Part shown: one piece after another, positions 7,184 through 16,219 of the stretch | Layout: each line of letters starts with the position of its first letter | Position numbering within the stretch: position 1 is the first letter of the stretch | From: Neorhodopirellula lusitana | Lineage (GTDB): Bacteria > Planctomycetota > Planctomycetia > Pirellulales > Pirellulaceae | Assembly (NCBI RefSeq): GCF_900182915.1 | Contig: NZ_FXUG01000001.1 | Coordinates: 1,302,001-1,366,000 of the forward strand | Length of the DNA stretch: 64,000 nucleotides | Reading direction: 5' to 3' | The notes under the pieces: generated by a model | Databases searched by the model: none | The model's input: only the letters and a program-made list of their open reading frames with translations | What the model was told of the DNA's origin: nothing | Translations under genes and position numbers: made by a program

Positions 7184-9724
7184 ATGTTTTTCAGGTCAAC
7201 CATGACGGTCCGGGTTTTGATCAGTTTGTTTGCTGGTTTGGTTTGCGTGCAGTTGCACGCGGAGAAACTGATTCCGCTTCGGAACGGCCTGACGCTGCGA
7301 GGCATCTATCTGGAGGTTGCCACACTCAACGAGAACGCGTTTTCGTTAGGGGCCGATGGCGGCGTGCAGAACCGACCGATATGGATGGTCGACGATGGTC
7401 TACGCCGAACCTACATCCACCGTCGCGGCATGGTTAGTAATGAGCCGGTCGACGTTCCGGACCTGGGTTTGCGGATCGAGTTGGCACAGCCGGTTCCCGA
7501 CGGCGGCGATGAGGTGGGAGCGATCGGGCAGATCTTGGGTGTGTCACCACTGAACGCTTATGGTCGGCGACAGATGACGGTACGTGGTGTCGATGGTTCG
7601 CCCACCGTTGTCCATCAGGGGCTCACCGAGTTGACGGCGCGGTATGCGCGGCTGGAAGGTTTGAAGGCTGATCGTTCGATCCGGTTGGACATGCGGTTGG
7701 CGACTCAGTCGATCGACACGCCCGCCCTGCTAAGGATCTTCCGGAAGCGGTTGGACCAAAACGATCCAGACGAACGGCTTGAAACAGTGCGTTTCTTCAT
7801 CGAAGCAGAACGCTATGGTGATGCTCGTCGGGAGCTTCAGGCCATTTTGGATCAGTTCCCCGAGCAAGCTGAATTGCAAACCCAGCTGACTGCGTTGGTG
7901 GAGCGGCAAGCAATTCAGTTGATTGACCAGGCGAAGCTGCGGCGCCAGTCCGGGCAGCCCCAGTTAGCGGAGACGATCCTGCGCCAGTTTCCGTTGGGCC
8001 GTGTGGGGCGAGTGACGCGTCTTCGGGTAGAAGATGAGATTGGCGAGATTAGCAGGATTCGAGAACAACGCGACGAGGCGATTTCGCAGTTGAAGGCTCT
8101 CGTGAAAGAGTTGCCCGATGACCAGCAGGGGATGGTCGCGTCGATTATTCGAGAGATTGAGGCCAATCTGTCTGCCAACACGCTGCCGCGGTTGAGCGAC
8201 TTCATTCGGGCTGGAACGAACCAGAACATTCCTGCTCACCAGCGGATCGCGTTGGCCATCGCGGGATGGATCCAGGGTAACGGTTCAGGGGAAACGAACC
8301 TGAAGCTTGCCTTGTCGGTAATCCAGGTGCGGGAGTTGGTTCAGCAGTACTTGGCACACCCGGACGGTGCAACTCGCGATCAAATTCTTGCTCGCTTGAA
8401 ACCGCTCGAAGCGGCACGTGCGGAAACGATCGCACAGCTGTTGCCGTTGATTCCGCCGCCCTTGGCCAGTCGGGTTGCGATTGGGATTGATCGTGCCATT
8501 AATCCACCGTCGGCGGACGGGGATGAAGTCCAGCCGCCTTCGATCAATGGGCACCCCATGCCGATTGGCGTGACTGCTGACCAAGAGGTGCAAGACATGT
8601 TTCATGTTGGGCCAAGCGAAGAAGACTATTTCGCTTTGCAAGCCGACAGCCCGATGCAGCAGTTCCCTCCGGCGTATATCGTCCAGCTTCCGCCGGAGTA
8701 CGATCCATTGCGATCATATCCTTGCGTGGTCGCTTTGCACGCGGCCGGTGCGCCGGCTGAAACGCAACTGAATTGGTGGGCGGGGGTGGCGACGAACCAG
8801 TTCTTGCAAACCGCAGCGGCTGATGATGGTGACGCATCGGAGCAACCGCAGCCCAAGTCAATGCGACTTGGCCAAGCGGCGCGTCACGGGTTCATTGTCG
8901 TTGCACCGCGTTGGACCCGAGGCGGTCAGCGGGCGTACGAGTACACACCTCGTGAGCATGACGCAGTCTTGAGTAGCGTGCGAAGTGCGATGCGTCGGTT
9001 TTCGATCGATGCTGATCGCATTTTTATTGCGGGGCACGGTGCGGGTGGATCAGCCGCTTGGGATATCTCGCTTTCGCACCCTGATATTTGGGCAGGCATG
9101 ATTGCGATTGGGGCCGAACCCACCAAGACACTGCTGCACTATGACGCCAATGCGGTTCACATGCCTGTCTACATCGTGATGGGTGATAAAGACGGGCGTC
9201 CGTTGAAGCGAAATGGTGCGGTCTACGATGACTATATGACCTATCAACACGATGCGATGTTTGTCATGTATCGCGGGCGGGGGAAAGAGTTCTTCTATGA
9301 AGAGAGCGACCGGATTTTCGAGTGGATGTCGACCTCGCTTCACAATCGAGCGAAGATTCCTGCTGAGCTTGATTTGATCACGATGCGTGAAAACGATCGC
9401 TTCTTTTGGTGGTTGGAATGGGATCAGTCTCTTCCCGAAACTTACATGGACCCGATCTTGTGGACCAAGAATGTCAAGCGAGCCACGATTTCAGCGGTCA
9501 TTGGCGCGAATAACGAAGTCCGCATTTCTCAGGCTCCCTCGAACGCCTTCACGGTTTGGTTGACTCCGGAAATGGAGGTCGACTTCGGTGAACCGATTGC
9601 CATTCGCTACCGCAGTCGGAGGGCCGATTTCCGGTTTGACGGTGAGTTCGAAACGATGCTGGAAGATGTGCGGCGGCGAGCGGATCGTCGTCGCCCGTTC
9701 TGGGGAAAAGTCACGATTCCCTAG
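7184..9724 (+). CDS. Secreted alpha/beta-hydrolase-like protein lacking the nucleophile serine
   Basis: 846 residues with an N-terminal signal peptide ending near LHA. Residues 1-150 are unrecognised, the middle (about 200-450) is helical and repeat-like, and from about residue 490 an esterase/peptidase-type alpha/beta-hydrolase fold follows (YIVQLPPEYDPLRSYPCVV, then RIFIAGHGAGGSAAWD). The nucleophile elbow reads G617-H-G619-A-G621, so glycine replaces the serine of GxSxG. It may be a binding protein rather than an enzyme. The gene follows the membrane-anchored sigma factor by 15 bp, which suggests one transcription unit. The fold assignment is fairly firm; function is unknown. Confidence 0.8.
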   Translation: MFFRSTMTVRVLISLFAGLVCVQLHAEKLIPLRNGLTLRGIYLEVATLNENAFSLGADGGVQNRPIWMVDDGLRRTYIHRRGMVSNEPVDVPDLGLRIELAQPVPDGGDEVGAIGQILGVSPLNAYGRRQMTVRGVDGSPTVVHQGLTELTARYARLEGLKADRSIRLDMRLATQSIDTPALLRIFRKRLDQNDPDERLETVRFFIEAERYGDARRELQAILDQFPEQAELQTQLTALVERQAIQLIDQAKLRRQSGQPQLAETILRQFPLGRVGRVTRLRVEDEIGEISRIREQRDEAISQLKALVKELPDDQQGMVASIIREIEANLSANTLPRLSDFIRAGTNQNIPAHQRIALAIAGWIQGNGSGETNLKLALSVIQVRELVQQYLAHPDGATRDQILARLKPLEAARAETIAQLLPLIPPPLASRVAIGIDRAINPPSADGDEVQPPSINGHPMPIGVTADQEVQDMFHVGPSEEDYFALQADSPMQQFPPAYIVQLPPEYDPLRSYPCVVALHAAGAPAETQLNWWAGVATNQFLQTAAADDGDASEQPQPKSMRLGQAARHGFIVVAPRWTRGGQRAYEYTPREHDAVLSSVRSAMRRFSIDADRIFIAGHGAGGSAAWDISLSHPDIWAGMIAIGAEPTKTLLHYDANAVHMPVYIVMGDKDGRPLKRNGAVYDDYMTYQHDAMFVMYRGRGKEFFYEESDRIFEWMSTSLHNRAKIPAELDLITMRENDRFFWWLEWDQSLPETYMDPILWTKNVKRATISAVIGANNEVRISQAPSNAFTVWLTPEMEVDFGEPIAIRYRSRRADFRFDGEFETMLEDVRRRADRRRPFWGKVTIP

Positions 9725-9980
9725 CGGCCGCAGCGGTTCTGGCCCGGCTGGCGATTGGGGGCAGCCGGTTGATTCTTGAACGCACCTGCGATTCGATTTT
9801 ATTTGCGATTCCGGCGGTCACCGACTTCAACCTGATCTCGCTAGACATCACCATCGACTTCGGGTGGTAAGATCCCGTACAACTGGAAGTGTCGCCCAAA
9901 CGACGACAGTTTGAAGAAGGTGGTCAGCGAAACGGAACGTTGGCGAACATCGGGTCAGGAAGTCATCTCAGGAGTTGAAA

Positions 9981-11876
9981 ATGGATTTTCGCTACGCCCT
10001 GGCGGTTCAGGTCACCGGCGCCTCGACGCTTGTTCTGATGGGAGCCCTGGTTGGCGGCTGTTCCAAGAGTTCCGACGCTTCAATGGAAGAGTCTGCGCCG
10101 GCAGAACTTGAAGTCGTCGTCGATGAGATTCAGCTGCCCGAGTCCATTCAATACGATTCCCCCGAGTACAGCATTCGAGACTACGGCACGCCGTACGCTG
10201 CCGAAGCTATTTCAAGGGCCCAAACCAGTGCTGGCGTTCAGACCGGCCACGGAGTTCCATCTGAAGTTGCTGGTGGCGAGCAACCGGCCCCTGGTGGATC
10301 ATTCGAAGCGGCGAGTTCAGCTGCGATGGCGGTTCCCGGAAATCAGAATTCGAGAATCGAGCCATCTGGAACGATGGGGCCAGCGGCCAACAGACCTACA
10401 TTTGGTGCGGTCGTGGAAAAGACGCCTTCCCGCAATCGGTTCTCGCCATCCCGGAATGATTCGTCCCAGTCCAACACCGCCTGGATGCCTCCGGCTGGAG
10501 CAACCCAATCGCCTTCCGCTGGATTCTCAACCGGGATGGATCGACCGAAGAGTTCTGGATCATCCGCGACGCCGTCAGCCAGCATGGCAATGCCTGCCCC
10601 TGCACCCGCCCCTACCCCTGTTGCCGCCGCCGAGGTTCCGGGTGTTGAACCAGTCGCCGATGATTCCGCCTTTCAAACCGTCAACGTTTTTTATGCAACC
10701 GATCGTGAACAAGCCAGTTTGAGTCTGGCTGACTTTCACTTGTCCGGACAACGCCGATGGATTAGTGGATTGGGTGTCGGCGGCGGTGTGGCCGCGATCT
10801 TCCTGCTTATCTCGTGCTTACTTCGGAACCGCGCCGCTGCGATGTTGACCGGCGGGCTGATGGCGGCGATGTCGGTTGCCGCCATCGCGACGTTTGTGTC
10901 CGGTAGTGCCAGTATCGAGAAAATCGGCGTGACTTATTCCGCCGAACGCGGCGAGTTGGTTCGCGGCATTTGTCAGGTTACCGTTCCCAAGAACCATACC
11001 CGTGGAAGCGTCGAGCGACCGAGCCTGTTGAAATTCGAAGTCAACGAGGACCAAGCCAAGCACATTGTTTTGACCAGTGTCGAACCGTTGCCCAGCGATG
11101 AGTTTCACCAACAGTTGAAAACAGAACTCGCTTCGACGTCGGAGCCCGACTTGCTTGTGTTCATTCACGGTTACAATGTCGACTTTGAATCCGCGGTTCA
11201 TCGTACGGCCCAAATCTCGGTGGACCTTCCGTTCCAAGGCGTGCCGGTTTGCTATAGCTGGCCAAGTCAAGGAACCTTGTTGGGATATCCCATTGACGAG
11301 AACAACGCCGCTTGGACGGTCGGGCACCTGAAGGAGTTTTTGGGTGAACTGGTGGAGCAAAGTGGTGCGAAATCAATTCACGTGGTCGCCCACAGCATGG
11401 GCAATCGGGCGATGACATCCGCCTTGCAACAACTCGCGTTGACTCATCCGCACGATGGTCCCTTGTTTGATCGTGTGGTTTTGGCTGCACCGGATGTGGA
11501 CGCGGATCTGTTTCGAAAAGATCTCGCACCCGCGCTGACTCAAGTAGCCCGGCATGTGACGCTTTATGCATCTTCAAGCGACCAGGCCTTAATCGCATCG
11601 AAGCAAGTCCATGGGTATCCTCGGGCAGGCGAGACTGGCGATCATCTGGTCGTCGTCAACGGTGTTGATACGATCGATGTTTCGGGGATCGATCTTAGCT
11701 TGCTGGGTCACAGCTACTACGGTGACAGCGAGCCGATGTTGCGTGATCTGTTCGAGGTGCTGTTGTCGCGGTTGCCGGCGAGTCAGCGAGACACCTTGGT
11801 TTCGAGGGATTTTCAGTCCCAGGTCTACTGGCAGCTTGCCAACCAAGCGAGAATCGCAACTGGCGTGGCTCGTTAA
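9981..11876 (+). CDS. Lipoprotein with DUF900 alpha/beta-hydrolase domain
   Basis: About 631 residues. A lipobox (LVGGC) follows the N-terminal hydrophobic segment, so the protein is probably lipid-anchored. Residues 40-220 are Pro/Ser/Ala-rich low complexity. VNVFYATDRE opens the DUF900 domain; two hydrophobic helices (about 255-310) interrupt it. The hydrolase core follows with LLVFIHGYNVDFESA and VVAHSMGNRAM, with serine near residue 472 as likely nucleophile. The ATG at 9981 has GGAG at 9971-9974. DUF900 proteins are poorly characterised hydrolases; the substrate is unknown. Confidence 0.86.
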   Translation: MDFRYALAVQVTGASTLVLMGALVGGCSKSSDASMEESAPAELEVVVDEIQLPESIQYDSPEYSIRDYGTPYAAEAISRAQTSAGVQTGHGVPSEVAGGEQPAPGGSFEAASSAAMAVPGNQNSRIEPSGTMGPAANRPTFGAVVEKTPSRNRFSPSRNDSSQSNTAWMPPAGATQSPSAGFSTGMDRPKSSGSSATPSASMAMPAPAPAPTPVAAAEVPGVEPVADDSAFQTVNVFYATDREQASLSLADFHLSGQRRWISGLGVGGGVAAIFLLISCLLRNRAAAMLTGGLMAAMSVAAIATFVSGSASIEKIGVTYSAERGELVRGICQVTVPKNHTRGSVERPSLLKFEVNEDQAKHIVLTSVEPLPSDEFHQQLKTELASTSEPDLLVFIHGYNVDFESAVHRTAQISVDLPFQGVPVCYSWPSQGTLLGYPIDENNAAWTVGHLKEFLGELVEQSGAKSIHVVAHSMGNRAMTSALQQLALTHPHDGPLFDRVVLAAPDVDADLFRKDLAPALTQVARHVTLYASSSDQALIASKQVHGYPRAGETGDHLVVVNGVDTIDVSGIDLSLLGHSYYGDSEPMLRDLFEVLLSRLPASQRDTLVSRDFQSQVYWQLANQARIATGVAR

Positions 11877-11913
11877 ACCGCTCGCCTGGCCGACTTTGTT
11901 GGCCGAGTTTGCC

Positions 11914-11930
11914 TGAGCGGGGCCCGCTCA
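11914..11930 (+). terminator. GC-rich hairpin after the DUF900 gene
   Basis: TGAGCGG and CCGCTCA form a perfect 7-bp stem around a 3-nt loop, 37 bp after the DUF900 stop codon. A second small hairpin (GGCC...GGCC) lies just upstream. There is no clean T-run, so terminator function is plausible but not proven. Confidence 0.42.
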
Positions 11931-12158
11931 GTCTTCATGTCGCGGCTGACCGCCGGCATGTCTTCGGTGTGTGCCGGTGCTTCCTCGAAGATAGGCGTCC
12001 TCGAATATACCGGCGAATTCTCGTGTCCGCGTCTCTTTCGCGTGGAATGGCGTCCTTCTAGCCGGGTGCCCGAAAACGGTCTCTCGGGCTACCATTTGTG
12101 TAGCTTTCATTGACCGTCTTTTGAACTATTCGCAATCCGAGAACCCCCAGTTTTCATC

Positions 12159-13490
12159 ATGGCCGCATCTTCTTCCGAACGAACCAACGTCGCAATCATT
12201 GGTATGGGAACCGTCGGTGCCGGTGTGGCTCAACTATTGATCGACCACGGTGACCGCACCGCACGCCATGCAGGCAAGACGATTTGGTTGTCCAAGGCAG
12301 TCGTTCGCGACATGAAAAAGCCTCGCGGGATCGATTTGCCTGAGGGAGTTCTGACGGATTCAATTGATGACGTTTTAAATGATCCGTCAATTGACGTGGT
12401 GATCCAGTTGATGGGCGGTCTCAGCCCGGCGCGCGAAACGATGTTGCGCGCGATGGAAGCTGGCAAAGACATCGTCACGGCCAACAAAGCACTCCTGGCC
12501 GAACACGGCGGCGAGTTGTTCACGAGAGCCCGTGAACTCGGACGCAGTATCGCGTTCGAGGCCGCCGTTGCGGGAGGCATTCCGATTATTGCGAACGTCA
12601 GCCAGTGTTTGTCAGCGAACCAAATCCTGTCGTTGGAAGGCATCCTGAACGGAACGAGTAACTTCATTGTTTCTCAGATGGACGAGAAAGGTGTCGGCTA
12701 TGAAGAAACCGTCAAGGTCGCTCAAGACTTAGGCTATGCGGAAGCCGATCCGGCCATGGATGTCGATGGTACCGACGCGGCACAGAAGCTAGCCATTCTT
12801 TCTCACTTGGCGTTTGGCGCGACGGTAGATTGGCGTGATATTCCTCGTTCGGGTATCGATGGCTTGGATCCCGACGATTTGAGCTACGCTGGCCAGCTCG
12901 GGTACCGAATCAAATTGCTGGCTACAGCCCGCTTAGTTGACGGCGAACTGGAGCTGTCCGTCGGGCCAACGCTGGTTCGCAAAGGCACCCCGATGGCGGA
13001 AGTGCGAGACGCGTTCAATGCAATCCGCGTCGTGGGTGATGCTGTGGGCCCCGTTTTCTATCACGGGCTCGGTGCCGGCCAGATGCCGACTGCGTCGGCT
13101 GTCGTGGCGGATGTGATCGACATGGCGGTTGGCCGGACCCCCATCACATTCCAAACACTGGAATATTTTTCCAAGGATCGGCCCGCTCGAGCAGTCCAGC
13201 GGGATGCCTCGAAACTGCGGGGCCGATATTACTTGCGTTTCCGCGTGGCCAATCATCCAGGAACGCTGGCTGCGATCACGGGTGCTTTGGCCGAACACTC
13301 CATTTCGATCTCCTCGGTGATCCAACACGAAGATTCCTCCGCCGATTCCGGTGTGATTGACGGATCGACTGTTCCGTTGGTCATCATGACTCATGAGGCA
13401 ACTGAGGGTGCCGCAAGCGGAGCCGTCACTGCGATTGAAAGTCTCGATGTTGTCGAGGGAAACGTGGTACGGATGCCGGTTCGCGGCTAA
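12159..13490 (+). CDS. hom: Homoserine dehydrogenase
   Basis: NAD(P)H-dependent reduction of aspartate semialdehyde to homoserine in the threonine/methionine branch. The 443-residue protein has the Rossmann motif GMGTVGAGVAQLL near residue 16, the catalytic region with ANKALLAEHG, NGTSNFIVSQM and GYAEADPAMDVDGTDAAQKLA, and a C-terminal ACT domain (about 355-440, FRVANHPGTLAAITGAL) for feedback regulation. It is a full-length stand-alone enzyme, not fused to aspartokinase. A hairpin with GCCCGA/TCGGGC arms lies about 75 bp upstream; no threonine-rich leader peptide is seen. Confidence 0.96.
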   Translation: MAASSSERTNVAIIGMGTVGAGVAQLLIDHGDRTARHAGKTIWLSKAVVRDMKKPRGIDLPEGVLTDSIDDVLNDPSIDVVIQLMGGLSPARETMLRAMEAGKDIVTANKALLAEHGGELFTRARELGRSIAFEAAVAGGIPIIANVSQCLSANQILSLEGILNGTSNFIVSQMDEKGVGYEETVKVAQDLGYAEADPAMDVDGTDAAQKLAILSHLAFGATVDWRDIPRSGIDGLDPDDLSYAGQLGYRIKLLATARLVDGELELSVGPTLVRKGTPMAEVRDAFNAIRVVGDAVGPVFYHGLGAGQMPTASAVVADVIDMAVGRTPITFQTLEYFSKDRPARAVQRDASKLRGRYYLRFRVANHPGTLAAITGALAEHSISISSVIQHEDSSADSGVIDGSTVPLVIMTHEATEGAASGAVTAIESLDVVEGNVVRMPVRG

Positions 13491-13616
13491 TCGCAGGTCA
13501 TCAGCGGCAAGGCCGTTGGGATTTGTGGAAGACCATCAGTGGCCTCGATTTCACACATCGAAAACTAAGTTGCGATATCGATTGTCGCACACTCCTTTCC
13601 TACTGAAGGTCCCACT

Positions 13617-14351
13617 ATGCGTTTGAAATTGTCCCTAGGAATGTTCGTCGTCGGTCTGTCTTTTATGGGCCAAGCCGTCCATGCGGACGACCACGCAACA
13701 TCTCAAGAGCCGTCCATGAAAGCTCAGCTTCAGGCACTTGCCGACGGAGCGAGCAAACGAATTCCAGCAGACAAACTGGTTAAGTACAAAGCGGCAATTG
13801 AGACCGTGAAGGCTTCCGGTGTCGAAGCGTCCGCCAAGCAAGTGGGCGATCAAGCTGCCGATGGCGTGATGCCAACGTGGAAGGGCGACTCCATTCGTTT
13901 GAGCGATGCGTGGCAAGAAGGCCCGGTTGTCTTGATGTGGTATCGTGGCGGTTGGTGCCCATATTGCAACATCCAGCTACGTGCCATGCAAAAGCAGCTC
14001 GACACGTTAGGCCAAGCTGGTGCGAAATTGATTGTCGTTTCGCCAGAGTTGCCTGCCAAAGCAAAGGAAACCGCCGAAGCGAATGATTTGTCGATGGTGG
14101 CCGCGCACGACAAGAACAATCAACTTGCTCGAAAGTACGGGATCGTCTTTGAGTTGCCCGATTCGATTGCCGACGGCTATGCACCGCGTTTGCTTGAATA
14201 CAACGGCAGCACAGCGTCCGAGTTGCCACTGTCGGCGACCTACGTGATCGATACGAATGGAAAGATCACCTACGCGTTTTTGGATGCGGACTACAAAAAC
14301 CGTGCCGCACCCAAAGAGATCATTGCCGCTGTCAAAGCGATCTCCAAGTAA
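13617..14351 (+). CDS. Secreted peroxiredoxin-like (AhpC/TSA family) protein
   Basis: 244 residues with a signal peptide ending near VHADD, so it acts outside the cytoplasm. A redoxin fold follows: PVVLMWYRGGWCPYCNIQL carries a C-P-Y-C pair (Cys114, Cys117), and SATYVIDTNGKITYAF is the usual C-terminal strand pattern. Family members reduce peroxides or disulfides; a CxxC in the peroxidatic position would also fit a thiol-disulfide role. It is monocistronic between hom and a convergent PEP-CTERM gene. Confidence 0.86.
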   Translation: MRLKLSLGMFVVGLSFMGQAVHADDHATSQEPSMKAQLQALADGASKRIPADKLVKYKAAIETVKASGVEASAKQVGDQAADGVMPTWKGDSIRLSDAWQEGPVVLMWYRGGWCPYCNIQLRAMQKQLDTLGQAGAKLIVVSPELPAKAKETAEANDLSMVAAHDKNNQLARKYGIVFELPDSIADGYAPRLLEYNGSTASELPLSATYVIDTNGKITYAFLDADYKNRAAPKEIIAAVKAISK

Positions 14352-14442
14352 GCGTTGCTACGCAAACCGCTTTGCAGTGAAGAAGCACTGCGAATGCATT
14401 CGTTGAGTGGCATCAGGTGGCACTTAGGTGCATTCGTATGCT

Positions 14443-14457
14443 GCCCCCAGCGGGGGC
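14443..14457. terminator. Perfect GC hairpin between convergent genes
   Basis: GCCCCC and GGGGGC pair around a 3-nt loop in the gap between the peroxiredoxin-like gene and the convergent PEP-CTERM gene. The position suits a terminator for either strand, but no T-run follows. Confidence 0.35.
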
Positions 14458-14591
14458 TGGTTAGCGAGTGTTTGGATGTGGCTGATCATGCAGGGCAGCC
14501 CGAGCATGATCGTCTGGTAAGCGTGCGACATGGCCATGGCTACGGTTGAAGTTTGCATTCAATTTCAATGATAGAGTACCAATGAAGTTAG

Positions 14592-15398
14592 TCACTGTGG
14601 CTTGCCTTTAAAACGACGCTTGCGACACAGCGTCCATCCACCTGCCACGCAGCCGAAGGCGATGATGCAGGATGGCTCCGGAACAGCCGAGGCGCTGAGT
14701 CGCACGTTGTCGAAGTCGACCTCAAGATGCGCGTCGGGGAAAGCCGGATCCACTTCATTCAGATTGACAAGACGAATCTGGAGATTTTCGCCTAGTTGAG
14801 CGTGGGCAGTTCCCGTGGTGAAGTTGATCTGGCTGGTGCCGAACAGTCCCTCATCGATGGTTCCGAAAAGCGAGTTATCGTCTTGGGCCAGAAGTTGTCC
14901 ACCGGCAAGCAGGTCGACTCGGTAACCCGGCAGTCCTTCAAGGTTGAAGAAGGTACCACTCTGTGCTTGCCCCGAAGCGATGTTTCCGATGTCGACTTGC
15001 AACGCATACCTTGTGTTCGGTTGCAGCGTTTCGGTCAGTGTCTGCTGAAGTCCGTATTCGCCTTGCCCGCCACTTCCCGAGAAATTAAAAGCGATTCCAA
15101 CCCGCAGTCCTTCGGAGGCACCGGCGGTGAAGTTGGTGGGGGCGTCAGGCCTCAAAGTGCCGATATAGTAGGTTCCACCTGCTCCTCCGTTTGTGACTAA
15201 ACCTGGATCGTACAGGTCCCAGCCGTTGAGCGGTCCGAACGTGAACTCATTGACGGGCGACTCGCCGCTGATGTCTTCGAAGCCAGCGTTGATGACCGAG
15301 ACAGTCGCGGCAGTGCATTGCCCAATCGAGCAGACAGTCCCCATGGTGACGATCATTGCCAAAGACAAAGTGGCGGTTTTGGTTTGTTGGTTGATCAC
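14592..15398 (-). CDS. PEP-CTERM sorted secreted protein
   Basis: About 268 residues from a GTG at 15398, which has GAGGTC upstream on the - strand; the open frame continues to a TTG at 15470. The N-terminus is a signal peptide (hydrophobic run ending near CTAA). The middle is a beta-rich domain beginning VSVINAGFED, typical of PEP-CTERM proteins. The C-terminus has the sorting signal: VPEPS, a hydrophobic helix and the basic tail RKRRF. Exosortase would cleave and anchor it at the surface, but no exosortase is encoded in this window. It is divergent from an ECF sigma factor/kinase pair. Confidence 0.82.
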   Translation of the reverse strand: MINQQTKTATLSLAMIVTMGTVCSIGQCTAATVSVINAGFEDISGESPVNEFTFGPLNGWDLYDPGLVTNGGAGGTYYIGTLRPDAPTNFTAGASEGLRVGIAFNFSGSGGQGEYGLQQTLTETLQPNTRYALQVDIGNIASGQAQSGTFFNLEGLPGYRVDLLAGGQLLAQDDNSLFGTIDEGLFGTSQINFTTGTAHAQLGENLQIRLVNLNEVDPAFPDAHLEVDFDNVRLSASAVPEPSCIIAFGCVAGGWTLCRKRRFKGKPQ

Positions 15399-15592
15399 AG
15401 CAGCGACCTCAATCGCAATTTCTCGGTATGCTTTCTCTAGAAATAGGTCCTCTATGGGGTCATTCGACAAAGTGCGTGATTCGCGACAAAAACCTGGTCA
15501 GGAATTTTCGGCGACCCATAATAGAGATCTGAAACAATCAAATCCCGCGTGTTTTGCAAGAACACCGTTTGCTGAACGAGAGTCTGGACTTC

Positions 15593-16219
15593 ATGGATTC
15601 GCTGAATGCCGCCTCGAACGCTGAGCAACCGTCTGGCCGTTGGCGACTGCGTCTTCGGGAGGGCGATAGCGAGGCAACGCGTCGATTGTGGGACATGTAT
15701 TTTCAGCGGATGGTGTTGCTCGCACGTAAGCGATTGCGGGGCATGAGCGGTTTGGCTCGTGACGAAGAGGATGTCGCTTTGAGCGCATTCAAAAGCTTTT
15801 GCTTGGGGCTGCAGCGAGGGAAGTACGATGCGGAACACCGGTCGACTAACTTGTGGCCACTTTTGGTAACGATCACGGTCCGCAAAGCGGTTGATCTGAT
15901 TCGGTATGAAAACCGACAAAAACGATCATCCAAACGCGAGTCGGAAGCGTCCTCCGTTTCCACCACTGCGCCTGTCAATGTGGATGAGTTGATCGCTTCG
16001 GAGCCGACGCCTGAGCAAGTCGCGTTGGCGGCGGAGGCTTTCGAGAACTTGTTGCAGATGCTCGATTCCACGGGCGACACATCACTGCGAGTCATTGCGA
16101 TTGAGAGTCTCGAAGGCAGCAGCCCGAGTCAGATTGCAATGAGTCTGAATTGCTCGACTCGTACCGTGCAGCGGAAGCTACAGACGGTGAACGCATTGTG
16201 GGAGTCCAGTTCACGGTGA
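15593..16219 (+). CDS. ECF-type RNA polymerase sigma factor
   Basis: About 208 residues. It resembles the planctomycete ECF group with region 2 around LWDMYFQRMVLLARKRLRGM and ARDEEDVALSAFKSF, and region 4 near the C-terminus ending SPSQIAMSLNCSTRTVQRKL. The ATG at 15593 is preceded by GAGAG. Its stop codon overlaps the GTG start of a Ser/Thr kinase, so the two are translationally coupled; kinase-controlled sigma factors are a known theme in planctomycetes. A divergent PEP-CTERM gene shares the upstream region. Confidence 0.88.
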   Translation: MDSLNAASNAEQPSGRWRLRLREGDSEATRRLWDMYFQRMVLLARKRLRGMSGLARDEEDVALSAFKSFCLGLQRGKYDAEHRSTNLWPLLVTITVRKAVDLIRYENRQKRSSKRESEASSVSTTAPVNVDELIASEPTPEQVALAAEAFENLLQMLDSTGDTSLRVIAIESLEGSSPSQIAMSLNCSTRTVQRKLQTVNALWESSSR

